From Streptomyces sp. GQFP (GTDB lineage: Bacteria; Actinomycetota; Actinomycetes; Streptomycetales; Streptomycetaceae), in the NCBI RefSeq assembly GCF_021545335.1, contig NZ_CP089312.1, positions 5,208,001 to 5,272,000 of the forward strand: a stretch of DNA of 64,000 bases, given 5' to 3'. The notes beneath the pieces are model-generated. The model searched no databases. It was not told where the DNA came from and saw only the letters and a list, made by a program, of their open reading frames with translations. Within the stretch, counting starts at the first letter, position 1, and each line of letters opens with the position of its first letter. Position numbers and translations under genes: made by a program. Of this stretch, positions 23,678 through 31,576 are shown one piece after another.

Positions 23678-24496
23678 ATGAGCAGCCGTGAGGACGAGGC
23701 GCTGGCGCTGGCCGCCGTGGACGCGCTGACCGGGCAGCTGGCCCTGGCTCCCAAGCCGGGCCTGCCCGACCCGCGCGATCTTGACGCCCGCGTGACGCGC
23801 AAGGACCAACTTGCCCTGCGCTGGTCGGCCAAGGCGCTCGCACCCGGCCTCACGGCCATGGCCGCCGCGGCCCGCCGTACCGGCGAACCGACACCCGCGC
23901 TCCGTACGGAGCTGGGCGCGATCGGCCGGTCCACCGAGCACTCGGTGGCGCTGGCGGGCGGCGGGCACCGGGGCGCCCTGTGGGCGCTCGGCCTGCTGGT
24001 CGCGGCGGCGGCCATGGACCCCAGGGCCAAGGCACGCGATGTCGCCGCGGCGGCCAAGCGGATCGCCTCCCACCCCGACAAGCGCGCCCCGCGCAGACCC
24101 TCCCGGGGTTCCTCGGTGTCGGCGAAGTACGGCGCGGCCGGCGCCCGAGGCGAGGCGAGGGCCGGATTCCCGCACGTACGCCGGGCGTTGGACGCCCTCG
24201 CCACCGCCCGCTCGAACGGCGCGACGGAGCCGGAGGCCCGCCTGGACGCCCTCCTGACGGTCATGTCGACCCTCCAGGACACCGAACTCCTGTACACAGC
24301 AGGCCCCCACGGCCTACGCCACGTCCAGGCAGGCGCCCGCGAAATCCTGGAAGCGGGCGGCACGTCGACGGAGGCAGGCGCCAAGGCCTTGACTGCCTTC
24401 GACACCGACCTCCACACACGAGGATGGAGCCCAAGAGGCAGCGCAGGCCTGTTCGCAGGCGTTCTCTTCCTGGACTCCCTCCCGGTAACCCCGTAG
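23678..24496 (+). CDS. CitG/MdcB-family triphosphoribosyl-dephospho-CoA synthase
   Basis: A protein of 272 residues from ATG 23678, nine bases after the dioxygenase stop, so probably the same transcript. The family makes the prosthetic group precursor of citrate lyase or malonate decarboxylase. Family hallmarks: the long helical N-terminus, a glycine/His motif (A-L-A-G-G-G-H-R-G-A-L-W-A-L-G) in the place of the T-G-G-x-N-T-H-K-G-A motif, S-A-K-Y-G-A-A-G-A-R-G-E-A-R-A-G-F-P, and A-G-P-H-G-L-R-H-V. The key Asn-Thr of the first motif is absent. No citrate lyase or malonate decarboxylase gene lies in the window, so its real substrate is open. Confidence 0.75.
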   Translation: MSSREDEALALAAVDALTGQLALAPKPGLPDPRDLDARVTRKDQLALRWSAKALAPGLTAMAAAARRTGEPTPALRTELGAIGRSTEHSVALAGGGHRGALWALGLLVAAAAMDPRAKARDVAAAAKRIASHPDKRAPRRPSRGSSVSAKYGAAGARGEARAGFPHVRRALDALATARSNGATEPEARLDALLTVMSTLQDTELLYTAGPHGLRHVQAGAREILEAGGTSTEAGAKALTAFDTDLHTRGWSPRGSAGLFAGVLFLDSLPVTP

Positions 24497-24538
24497 GGGC
24501 GCGGGGAACTGCGCGACCAGCCACAGCTGACGCGCAGT
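24494..24538. repeat. Streptomyces-type dispersed palindromic repeat acting as terminator
   Basis: The 45-bp stretch from 24494 contains GGGGCGCGGGGAACTGCGCG and an 8-bp inverted repeat (24508-24515 with 24531-24538). I recall near-identical sequences just 3' of genes throughout Streptomyces genomes. Here it lies between convergent genes and can serve both as terminator. Confidence 0.6.
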
Positions 24539-24544
24539 CAAAAC

Positions 24545-26005
24545 TCAACCCTTGAGCCGAGCCATCCAAGCCTCAACATCATCAGAACGCCGAGGCAGCC
24601 CATCCGACAGATTCCGATTCCCGGACTCCGTCACCAGGATGTCGTCCTCAATCCGCACCCCGATCCCCCGATACTCCACAGGCACAGTCAGATCATCAGC
24701 CTGGAAATACAACCCAGGCTCAACGGTCAACACCATCCCCGGCTCAAGAACCCCGTCCACATACGACTCGACCCGCGCCGCCGCACAGTCGTGAACGTCC
24801 ATCCCGAGCATGTGCCCAGTGCCGTGCAGCGTCCACCTCCGCTGCAACCCCAACTCCAGCACCCGCTCCACAGGGCCCTCGACAAGCCCCCACTCCACGA
24901 TCCGCTCGGCCAGCACCCGCTGAGCCGCATCGTGGAAGTCCCGGTACTTGCCCCCCGGCTTCACCGCGGCAATCCCGGCCTCCTGCGCGTCGTACACCGC
25001 GTCATAGATCTTCTTCTGGATCTCGGTGTACGTGCCGTTGACCGGCAGCGTCCGCGTGACATCGGCCGTGTAGTACGTGTGCGTCTCGACGCCCGCGTCC
25101 AGCAGCAGCAGCTCACCGGAGCGCACGGCCCCGTCGTTGCGCACCCAGTGCAGCGTGCAGGCGTGCGGCCCGGCCGCGCAGATGGAGCCGTAGCCGACGT
25201 CGTTGCCCTCGACCCGCGCGCGCAGGAAGAAGGTGCCCTCGATATACCGCTCGCTGGTGGCCTCGGCCTTGTCCAGAACGCGGACCACGTCCTCGAACCC
25301 ACGCACGGTCGAGTCGACGGCCTTCTGCAGCTCACCGATCTCGAACGCGTCCTTGACGAGCCGCGCCTCGGACAGGAAGACCCGCAGCTCCTCGTCGCGC
25401 TCGGCGGTGACCTTGTCGGTCAGCGCGGCCTCGATACCGGCGTCGAAGCCGCGTACGACTCGCACCGGGCCTGTCGCCTCGCGCAGCGCGTCCGCCAGCT
25501 CGCGCACGTCCGAGGCCGGAATGCCGTACACCTGTTCGGCTTCGGTGAGTGAGTGCCGACGGCCGACCCACAGCTCGCCCTGCCCCGAGAGCCAGAACTC
25601 GCCGTTCTCGCGGTCGGAACGCGGCAGCAGATAGATCGTCGCCTTGTGACCGCCGTCGACCGGCTCCAGGACGAGGACGCCGTCCTCCGTCTGATTGCCG
25701 GTCAGATACGCGTACTCGACCGACGCCCGGAACGGGTACTCCGTGTCGTTCGAACGCGTCTTCAGATTGCCTGCGGGGATCACCAGACGCTCGCCCGGGA
25801 AACGCGCGGAGAGTGCGGCGCGGCGCGCGGCGGTCTCGGCGGCCTGCGCAATGGGCGTGAGGCCCGTCAGCTCGGTGTCGGCCCAGCCGGACTTCATGTT
25901 CTCGGCCAGCTCGTCGGAGACGCCCGGGTACAGGCCGTTCTTCCGCTGCTTGATGGGCTCCTCAGACTCACTTTCCGGGGTCTCCGGAACGAGTTCGTCG
26001 GCCAC
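24545..26005 (-). CDS. pepP: Xaa-Pro aminopeptidase (aminopeptidase P, M24B)
   Basis: A protein of 486 residues when started at GTG 26005. An AGGAGG site ends directly in front of ATG 26011, which is too close; the GTG two codons on is 6 bases from it and is the better start. It removes N-terminal residues preceding proline. An N-terminal domain (about 60-235) precedes the pita-bread domain. The metal ligands are visible: L-L-L-L-D-A-G-V-E-T, Y-T-A-D-V-T-R-T, H-G-T-G-H-M-L-G-M-D-V-H-D, V-E-P-G-L-Y-F, and V-R-I-E-D-D-I-L-V-T. Cytoplasmic. Confidence 0.93.
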   Translation of the reverse strand: MADELVPETPESESEEPIKQRKNGLYPGVSDELAENMKSGWADTELTGLTPIAQAAETAARRAALSARFPGERLVIPAGNLKTRSNDTEYPFRASVEYAYLTGNQTEDGVLVLEPVDGGHKATIYLLPRSDRENGEFWLSGQGELWVGRRHSLTEAEQVYGIPASDVRELADALREATGPVRVVRGFDAGIEAALTDKVTAERDEELRVFLSEARLVKDAFEIGELQKAVDSTVRGFEDVVRVLDKAEATSERYIEGTFFLRARVEGNDVGYGSICAAGPHACTLHWVRNDGAVRSGELLLLDAGVETHTYYTADVTRTLPVNGTYTEIQKKIYDAVYDAQEAGIAAVKPGGKYRDFHDAAQRVLAERIVEWGLVEGPVERVLELGLQRRWTLHGTGHMLGMDVHDCAAARVESYVDGVLEPGMVLTVEPGLYFQADDLTVPVEYRGIGVRIEDDILVTESGNRNLSDGLPRRSDDVEAWMARLKG

Positions 26006-26092
26006 GGTCATCCTCCTAGATACGGCACTGGACCCCGTCCATCGTACGGTCGTACGGGACAGGGCCCAGAGGTACGAGAAGCGACCGGCCGC

Positions 26093-27625
26093 TCACTCGA
26101 ACCGTGCCGCCAGCAGTACGACGTCCTCCTGCCCGTCCGACGCGTCCACCTCGTCCGGCAGCATGCTCCGCAGGACGTGGTCGGCGACCGATCCCGGATC
26201 GTCGCGCAGCCCCTTGGGGACGCTCGCCGCCGCCGCGTGCAGCCGCGAGAAGGCCCGGTCCACGGGTTCGCCCGTACGGTGCAGCAGCCCGTCGGTGTAG
26301 AGCAGCACCGTCTCGCCGGGCTCCGTCCGGAACTCCACGCTGGGTGCCTCCCAGCAGGCGAGCATCCCGAGCGGCGCCGACACGGTGGTCTCCACGAACT
26401 CCGTGCGCCGCTCGCCGATCACCAGCGGCGGACAGTGCCCGGCACCGGCCAGCGTGATCTTGCGCAGTGCGGGCTCGCAGTACGCGAACAGGGCGGTGGC
26501 GCAACGGGCGGGCTCGGTGAGCCGCAGGAGCAGTTCGAGGTCGGAGAGGACCGCAACCGGGTCCTCGCCCTCCATCACGGCGTACGCGCGCAGGGAGGCC
26601 CGCAGCCGCCCCATCGCGGCGATCGCGCTGGGCCCCGAGCCGGTCACCGCGCCCACGGCCAGACCGAGGGCCGCGTCCGGGAGCGGCAGCGCGTCGTACC
26701 AGTCGCCGCCGCCGCGCGGGCCGGTGCGGTGCCGGGCGGCGAGCTGGACGCCGGCCATGCGGGGCAGCCGGGCGGGCAGCAGTTCCTCGGAGATCGTCGT
26801 CACGCACGCGCGCGTGCGCTCCACCTCGACCAGTCGCGCCAGGTGCTCGGTCGCGTACCGTGCGTACAGGCCGACGAGATGGCGCTGGCGTTCGACCGGC
26901 TCCGCGGGTTCGTCGTACAGCCAGACGGCCGCGCCGAGGCGGCCCGCGGACTCGGTGGACAGGGGGAGCGCGTAGCTCGCCGCGTAGCCGAGACGGGCGG
27001 CCACCTCGCGGTGGCGGGGGTCGAGACCGTCCTCGGCGAGGAGGTCGGGGTGTGTGATTTCGCTCTCGCCGCCGGGCAGCCCGGCGGCCGTGTCGAGGAG
27101 CTGTCCGTACGGCATCGCGCCGCGCGGGATCGTCTCGATGTGCCCGAGGTCGGCGCGGGCAAGACCCAGGCCGATGGTGGTGTCGGGGCCGAGTCCGTCA
27201 CCGGGTTCCAGGACGACGAGACCGCGCCGGGCGCCCACGAGGGCGGCTCCGGCGCGCAGCACTTCCTGGAGTGCGTCGGCGAGTGCTGCCGTGCGCGCCA
27301 GCCGCTCGGTGAGTTCATGCAGGGTTGTGAGGTCCGACACCCATCCGGCGAGGCGGTCCTGGAGGAGGATTCCGGGGCCGTTCTGGCAGGTCAGCGCGGG
27401 TGTGTCCGCAGGGGTCTCCGGGGCTACGGGCGCGGGCGCGACAGTGTGTGCGGGCGAGGGAACCGTTGAATCGATTCCAGCCACTTTCGGGAGGTGAGGG
27501 GCGTTCATGGCGTCCGGCCTTCCGACCGGCGCGTATTGCTCATTAGCATCGCAAACCCCCATGTGATTCTGCGCCGCTAGCAGTGTCTCCACATGTACAC
27601 GCACTCGTGAGGGGATGTCCAGCAT
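26093..27625 (-). CDS. GAF-PP2C (SpoIIE-type) serine phosphatase
   Basis: A protein of 510 residues from ATG 27625, chosen because an AGGA site lies 3-6 bases upstream (reverse of 27627-27640); later starts (M-G-V-C-D-A-N at about residue 22 or M-N-A-P-H at about 40) are possible. A GAF domain spans about 85-230. The PP2C/SpoIIE domain covers about 280-510 with the metal-binding motifs G-G-G-D-W-Y-D, A-G-A-G-H-C-P-P-L, L-L-Y-T-D-G-L and D-G-Q-E-D-V-V-L-L-A. These phosphatases dephosphorylate anti-sigma antagonist proteins in response to a GAF-bound signal. Confidence 0.9.
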   Translation of the reverse strand: MLDIPSRVRVHVETLLAAQNHMGVCDANEQYAPVGRPDAMNAPHLPKVAGIDSTVPSPAHTVAPAPVAPETPADTPALTCQNGPGILLQDRLAGWVSDLTTLHELTERLARTAALADALQEVLRAGAALVGARRGLVVLEPGDGLGPDTTIGLGLARADLGHIETIPRGAMPYGQLLDTAAGLPGGESEITHPDLLAEDGLDPRHREVAARLGYAASYALPLSTESAGRLGAAVWLYDEPAEPVERQRHLVGLYARYATEHLARLVEVERTRACVTTISEELLPARLPRMAGVQLAARHRTGPRGGGDWYDALPLPDAALGLAVGAVTGSGPSAIAAMGRLRASLRAYAVMEGEDPVAVLSDLELLLRLTEPARCATALFAYCEPALRKITLAGAGHCPPLVIGERRTEFVETTVSAPLGMLACWEAPSVEFRTEPGETVLLYTDGLLHRTGEPVDRAFSRLHAAAASVPKGLRDDPGSVADHVLRSMLPDEVDASDGQEDVVLLAARFE

Positions 27626-28117
27626 TGTCCTGCCGGGATTCCTGGTGTCCATGGGTTTCCCGGGTCCCCTTGCGAAAAAGCAAAGTTGGCTGAAAACTGA
27701 CTCGGGTAGCGGGTTATTGCGGTCGACTGGCCTGGTTCGACGGAGCGTCACAGCGGTCTTGGTGGGTACGTACTCGGAGAAGGCCAGGGGTGGTTGTGGA
27801 ACCGCCCGGAACCTGGCGACGGACCCGGGCGTCTTAACCACCGACGGCCGTGCCCCATCCTCCCTTGGTGGAGGCGGAGAGAAATACGCGGGACGGCAAA
27901 ACGCCAGACTCCGCCACCCCGCGCCATGCCCATGCTTTTGCTGAACGCAGTATGGACGCGGACGTAGCCAACGATCGGCGCTCGGCGCACAAGGGGATTC
28001 CCCTTGCCTCTCCCTGGGGCGTGATGCGCCAAAAGGTACGCACAGTGAAGTGATCGACACATGGTGTGATGTGGCCCACGGTGTTGCCAGGCGTGCAACG
28101 GAAAGGAACGAGCGCTC
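27626..28117. other. Gene-free divergent promoter region with a 17-bp operator-like palindrome
   Basis: A 492-bp stretch between the phosphatase gene (minus) and the primase-polymerase-like gene (plus), so it holds both promoters. It is somewhat richer in A/T than the genes. The clearest structure is the inverted repeat CAAGGGG-ATT-CCCCTTG at 27990-28006, about 110 bp upstream of ATG 28118; it could be a repressor operator. I saw no RNA gene or riboswitch. Confidence 0.5.
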
Positions 28118-28792
28118 ATGCGCGAGATCCTCGGAAGGCTCGGAAGGCGACGCAGGCTCCTGTCCCGGCGTGACGGCGGGAAGCCTGAAGTACTCGGCGC
28201 GGCTCTGACGTTCGCGACCGAATGGCAGTGGCCCGTACTCCCGGGCGTGGCACCGGACCCACAGGGGCGCGCGCGCTGCGGCTGCCCCGATCCGGAGTGC
28301 ACGGTTCCCGGTGCTCACCCGTTCGACCCCGGCCTGCTCGCGGCCACCACCGACGAGCGCATGGTGCGCTGGTGGTGGACGAACCGGCCGACGGCTCCCG
28401 TCATCCTCGCCACCGGCGGCACGGCCCCGTGCGCGGTGAGCCTGCCGGCCCCGGCCGCGGCTCGCGCGCTCCATGCCCTGGACCGCATGGGCATGCGCCT
28501 GGGTCCGGTCGTCGCGGCGCCCACCCGCTGGTCGCTGCTCGTGAAGCCGTACACGATGGAACAGCTGGGCGAACTGCTGTACGCGAAGGACTTCGTGCCC
28601 GGTTCCCTCCGTTTCCACAGCGAGGGCGGCTACATCGCGCTGCCCCCGTCCGAGACCGGCCTGGGCCAGGTCCGCTGGGAGCGCGCACCGCTGCCCGGCT
28701 CGGCCTCGCCCTGGGTACCCGATGTCGAGGCCGTGGTGGACGCCGTGGTCGAGGCTCTCACTCGTACGGGTGTGAGCGCCCCCGAGTTGTAA
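28118..28792 (+). CDS. Primase-polymerase (Prim-Pol)-like protein without visible catalytic Asp pair
   Basis: A protein of 224 residues from ATG 28118. It matches the N-terminal bifunctional DNA primase/polymerase domain: E-V-L-G-A-A-L-T-F-A, the Cys/His segment C-G-C-P-D-P-E-C-T-V-P-G-A-H-P, then A-T-T-D-E-R-M-V-R-W-W-W and P-V-I-L-A-T-G-G. The same order is seen in the protein at 34423-35289 (H-G-E-C, A-T-T-D-P-S-R-I, G-I-A-C-G). But after the T-G-G strand this one has no D-x-D, whereas the other has G-I-D-L-D. It is therefore probably not an active polymerase. The C-terminus is acidic and helical. Function unknown. Confidence 0.8.
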   Translation: MREILGRLGRRRRLLSRRDGGKPEVLGAALTFATEWQWPVLPGVAPDPQGRARCGCPDPECTVPGAHPFDPGLLAATTDERMVRWWWTNRPTAPVILATGGTAPCAVSLPAPAAARALHALDRMGMRLGPVVAAPTRWSLLVKPYTMEQLGELLYAKDFVPGSLRFHSEGGYIALPPSETGLGQVRWERAPLPGSASPWVPDVEAVVDAVVEALTRTGVSAPEL

Positions 28793-28798
28793 GGGTGT

Positions 28799-28824
28799 CG
28801 GGCGCGCGGGCAACCGCGCGCCCG
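28799..28824 (+). terminator. Hairpin terminator after the Prim-Pol-like gene
   Basis: An 11-bp perfect G/C stem (28799-28809 with 28814-28824) and a GCAA tetraloop, 6 bases after the stop codon. Confidence 0.75.
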
Positions 28825-28848
28825 TTCCCTGTCGTTATCTTCAGCCTC

Positions 28849-29409
28849 ATGAACCTCCGTCTGCTCGCGCTCTCGGGCGTCGTGGCGCTCACGGTCGCGC
28901 TTCCGCTGGCCGTGGCCTCCGCGGGGCCCGTGGGCGACGCGGACCGCGACGCCCTGCTCTCCCTGATGCCCGAGGCGGGTCCGCAGGACGACCCCGGTGA
29001 CGCCAAGGCGCGGGACGCCGCCGATCCCACGGGTTCCCCCCTGCTGGGCCTGGGGCTCGCCACGGCCGCCCGCTGCGGTCCCGAACTCACCTCCCCCGAC
29101 GGCATCGAGGCGCAGACCTGTGTGCTGTCGCAGGGGGAGGAGACCTGGGCGCGTACCTACTACCGCAACGCGACCGGCCATGAACTGACGTCCGTACTGA
29201 GCCTCATGGGGCCCGCTGCCCGCACCGTGCAGGTGCGGTGTGCGGTGGGCGCGGAGGACGAGCCGGGGGTGTGCGAGACGCCCAGGGAGCGCACGCAGGG
29301 CGAGCCGGGGGCGTACACAGCCGTTGCGGAGTTCGCGTCGGACGCGGGGAGTGCGGGGCCGCTGCTGCTGCGCGCGGGGAGCAACTCCGGGGCGCCGAAC
29401 GGGAGTTGA
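28849..29409 (+). CDS. Secreted hypothetical protein, 186 aa
   Basis: Starts at ATG 28849 with no obvious ribosome binding site. A clear signal peptide (M-N-L-R-L-L-A-L-S-G-V-V-A-L-T-V-A-L-P-L-A-V-A-S-A). The mature protein is acidic and has four Cys (A-R-C-G-P, Q-T-C-V-L, V-R-C-A-V, G-V-C-E-T) that could form two disulfides in the oxidising exterior. A middle part Y-Y-R-N-A-T-G-H-E-L looks like a beta sandwich. I do not recognise a family. It is separated from the Prim-Pol-like gene by a hairpin and probably has its own promoter. Confidence 0.8.
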   Translation: MNLRLLALSGVVALTVALPLAVASAGPVGDADRDALLSLMPEAGPQDDPGDAKARDAADPTGSPLLGLGLATAARCGPELTSPDGIEAQTCVLSQGEETWARTYYRNATGHELTSVLSLMGPAARTVQVRCAVGAEDEPGVCETPRERTQGEPGAYTAVAEFASDAGSAGPLLLRAGSNSGAPNGS

Positions 29410-29449
29410 CGGACGCCCGAGTTCCGTACAGAGAACGGGCACAGAAAGA

Positions 29450-29487
29450 CCCGGTTGCTGGCGACGGGGGATGCACCAGCAACCGGG
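29450..29487. terminator. Inverted repeat between convergent genes
   Basis: A 12-bp perfect stem (29450-29461 with 29476-29487, loop of 14) between the secreted-protein gene and the SEC-C gene on the other strand. The 130 bp that follow, up to 29618, are unusually A/T-rich; no gene is convincing there. Confidence 0.65.
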
Positions 29488-29618
29488 CTACTACAACGCT
29501 AACAAGAGATCGGCTGTTCGCAAATTCGATCTCGGCTATTCGGACACCGATTCTCCTGTTCTTGGCGGGAGTTGTGACAGGAGTCACCTCAACCGGAGTC
29601 TGTGAATCCGGCTGTGCG

Positions 29619-30584
29619 TCAGCTGAGCGTCACCTGTCGGTTGGTCAGACCGCCGCGCGCGCGGCGCTCCTCCGGGGTGAGCGGGGCGTCCGAGGCCAGC
29701 GCGGTGGCAAGGCGGTCGGCGAACTCGGCGGCCGGCTTCTCGATGTCCTCCGCGGTGACGCCGGTCGGCAGGTCCCAGACCGGGACGGTGAGGCCGTGCG
29801 CGCGGAAGGAGCCCACGAGGCGGGTGCCCTCGCCCAGGCTGGACTGCCCGGCCGCGTGCAGCCGCGCGAGGGCGTCGAGCAGTTGCTCCTCGCCGTGCGG
29901 CATCACCCAGCGCAGGTGGTTCTTGTCGGGGGTCTCGCACCAGTACGCGGCGTCGACGCCCGTCAGCTTCACGGTCGGGATCGCGGCGTCGTTGGCCCGC
30001 TCCAGGGAGGCGGTGACGTCCGCCGTCGCGTTCTCGGCGTCCGGCACCCAGAACTCGAAGCCCGTGTGCACAACTGGCTCGAACGCGCCTTCGGGGTCGA
30101 GCAGATCCTGCAGCCGCGGACCGTCGGCCGGGGCCCGGCGGCCCTGTACGGGCGTACCGGGCGCGGCGGTGAGCGCGCGCTGGAGGGTGTCGGCGAGGTC
30201 GCGGCTGATGTCGCCGGACGACGTGTCGTTCTGCAGGCCGAGCAGGACCGAGCCGTCGTCGCGGCGCAGGGCGGGCCAGGCCATCGGCAGGACCGTGGCG
30301 AGCGTGACCGAGGGAACGCCCTCGGGCAGGCCGGACTTCAGGGTCAGCTCGACCGTCGCGGCGGGGACCAGCTCGCGCAGGGCAACCCAGTCGCCCTCGC
30401 CGGGCAGGCCCTCGAAGGGCCGGTGCACCAGCTCGGTCACCGCGTGCGCGGCGGCCCGGCCGTGGCAGGCCTTGTAGCGCCGGCCGCTGTTGCAGGGGCA
30501 GGGCTCGCGGGCGCCGACAACCGGGATCTCCTGGTCGGACAGCTGGGGCCGCGAGGCCTTCGTCTGGGGTCGCTTCTTGGCCAT
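29619..30584 (-). CDS. SEC-C motif protein (DUF5926-like)
   Basis: A protein of 321 residues from ATG 30584. The N-terminus is basic (M-A-K-K-R-P-Q-T-K), followed at about 30-45 by the zinc-binding SEC-C motif P-C-P-C-N-S-G-R-R-Y-K-A-C-H-G, known from SecA. The remaining 270 residues form an alpha/beta region with W-V-A-L-R-E-L-V-P-A-A, F-W-V-P-D-A-E and W-V-M-P-H-G-E-E-Q, which I associate with an actinobacterial family of unknown function. Cytoplasmic; the SEC-C motif suggests binding to ribosomes or other proteins. No operon partner. Confidence 0.85.
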   Translation of the reverse strand: MAKKRPQTKASRPQLSDQEIPVVGAREPCPCNSGRRYKACHGRAAAHAVTELVHRPFEGLPGEGDWVALRELVPAATVELTLKSGLPEGVPSVTLATVLPMAWPALRRDDGSVLLGLQNDTSSGDISRDLADTLQRALTAAPGTPVQGRRAPADGPRLQDLLDPEGAFEPVVHTGFEFWVPDAENATADVTASLERANDAAIPTVKLTGVDAAYWCETPDKNHLRWVMPHGEEQLLDALARLHAAGQSSLGEGTRLVGSFRAHGLTVPVWDLPTGVTAEDIEKPAAEFADRLATALASDAPLTPEERRARGGLTNRQVTLS

Positions 30585-30659
30585 CGTGGGTGTCTCCCGG
30601 TTACGGCTCGTCTCGTACTGGCGCGAGCCTAGCCGCTCGTACGACGGCCGACGGGACCC

Positions 30660-30668
30660 TGTGGACAA
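30660..30668 (-). other. Single DnaA box
   Basis: TTGTCCACA on the minus strand, the preferred Streptomyces DnaA box, isolated in the 156-bp gap upstream of the SEC-C gene. Alone it has little weight. Confidence 0.35.
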
Positions 30669-30740
30669 CGGCCGTCACCGGATCTGCCAGGTTCTGTCAG
30701 CGGATCCGCCAGGTTGTGCAAGGGGATGTGCCAGACCCGG

Positions 30741-31292
30741 TCAGTCCATGTCGTCGAACGCGTCCGCGAAGTCCAGGTCGGGTATCGCGGACATCGAGCG
30801 GGCCGTGATGCGGGTGGCGAAGTCCGTACGCCGATGGCCCGCGTCCGGGTCGTGGACGTCGTCGTTGACGACGACCCACACCGTGACCTCGCCCCGCGTG
30901 TCGTCCCGGACACCCCAGTCGTCGGCCAGCGCCGTGATGATGTTCAGCCCGCGACCGCCGTGCGCCGTGACCGAAGGAGTCGCCGGAACCGGGCGGGTCG
31001 GGCCGCCGCCGTCCGTCACCTCGACGATGAGTCTGCCGCCGGAATCCACCCGCCACGCGGCCCGGACGTCGCCGTCCCCGGCCAGGGCCTCGCCCAGTGG
31101 CCGACCGTGTTTGCACGCATTGCTCAAGAGTTCGGACAGGATCAACACAGCGTCGTCGATGACCGATTCCGCCACACCGCCCGTACGCAACTGATCACGC
31201 ATCCGGTGTCTTGCTGTCCCCACGCCCGCAGGGCCATGGGGAACGGCCATGCTCGACGACGTGGGCACCTCCTGTGCCACCACCAACGCCAC
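30741..31292 (-). CDS. Anti-sigma-type HATPase (RsbW-like) regulator
   Basis: A protein of 183 residues. Start at GTG 31292, fixed by a perfect AAAGGAGGT site (31300-31308, reverse strand) 7 bases upstream; the frame stays open for another 30 codons, but those begin without a ribosome binding site. N box I-L-S-E-L-L-S-N-A-C-K-H-G, the V-T-D-G-G-G-P-T box and G-G-R-G-L-N-I-I-T-A-L-A-D-D-W-G. The C-terminal 45 residues are acidic and include D-L-D-F-A-D-A-F-D-D-M-D. A serine kinase/anti-sigma regulator similar in kind to 22121-22624, with no partner gene adjacent. Confidence 0.9.
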   Translation of the reverse strand: MALVVAQEVPTSSSMAVPHGPAGVGTARHRMRDQLRTGGVAESVIDDAVLILSELLSNACKHGRPLGEALAGDGDVRAAWRVDSGGRLIVEVTDGGGPTRPVPATPSVTAHGGRGLNIITALADDWGVRDDTRGEVTVWVVVNDDVHDPDAGHRRTDFATRITARSMSAIPDLDFADAFDDMD

Positions 31293-31299
31293 CCCCGAG

Positions 31300-31308
31300 A
31301 CCTCCTTT
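31300..31308 (-). promoter_or_regulatory. Perfect Shine-Dalgarno site deciding the start at 31292
   Basis: AAAGGAGGT on the minus strand, fully complementary to the 3' end of 16S rRNA, 7 bases before GTG 31292. Full-length matches are rare in Streptomyces and suggest strong translation. Confidence 0.8.
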
Positions 31309-31576
31309 GCCCCACGCCACGGTGTGAATGCCCCTTTGGCCTGTACCGGAAACCGCCCCTTCCGCCTTCGGTGACGCACTCGCAATGATCGAATACGGAT
31401 CGAACGCGCCGGTGCACTCCCTGTAACCGAGTGGCCGGATTTCGACGGTATGGCCAAAGGTGGAGGTTTCCTCACTCGGGACCACAGGTCAAGACCTCTG
31501 GCAGGAACCGGGGTCGGAGTTGGGTAAGAGCCGGCGCGCGGCCGGAGAGGTTCAGGAGTCGTGGGAGCGCTCCTGG

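Noticed and set aside
27700..28117. A riboswitch such as ydaO/c-di-AMP upstream of the Prim-Pol-like gene
   Set aside because: The conserved core elements were not found, and the downstream gene is not a cell-wall hydrolase.
29472..29605. A short frame (M-H-Q-Q-P-G-Y-Y-N) in the A/T-rich gap between convergent genes
   Set aside because: It starts in the hairpin arm, has no ribosome site or known family, and the region has no coding bias; it is too weak to call.
31293..31385. A longer HATPase protein starting at TTG 31385 or GTG 31379
   Set aside because: The frame is open, but only GTG 31292 has a ribosome binding site, and that one is perfect. Conservation of the upstream residues would be needed to reverse this.
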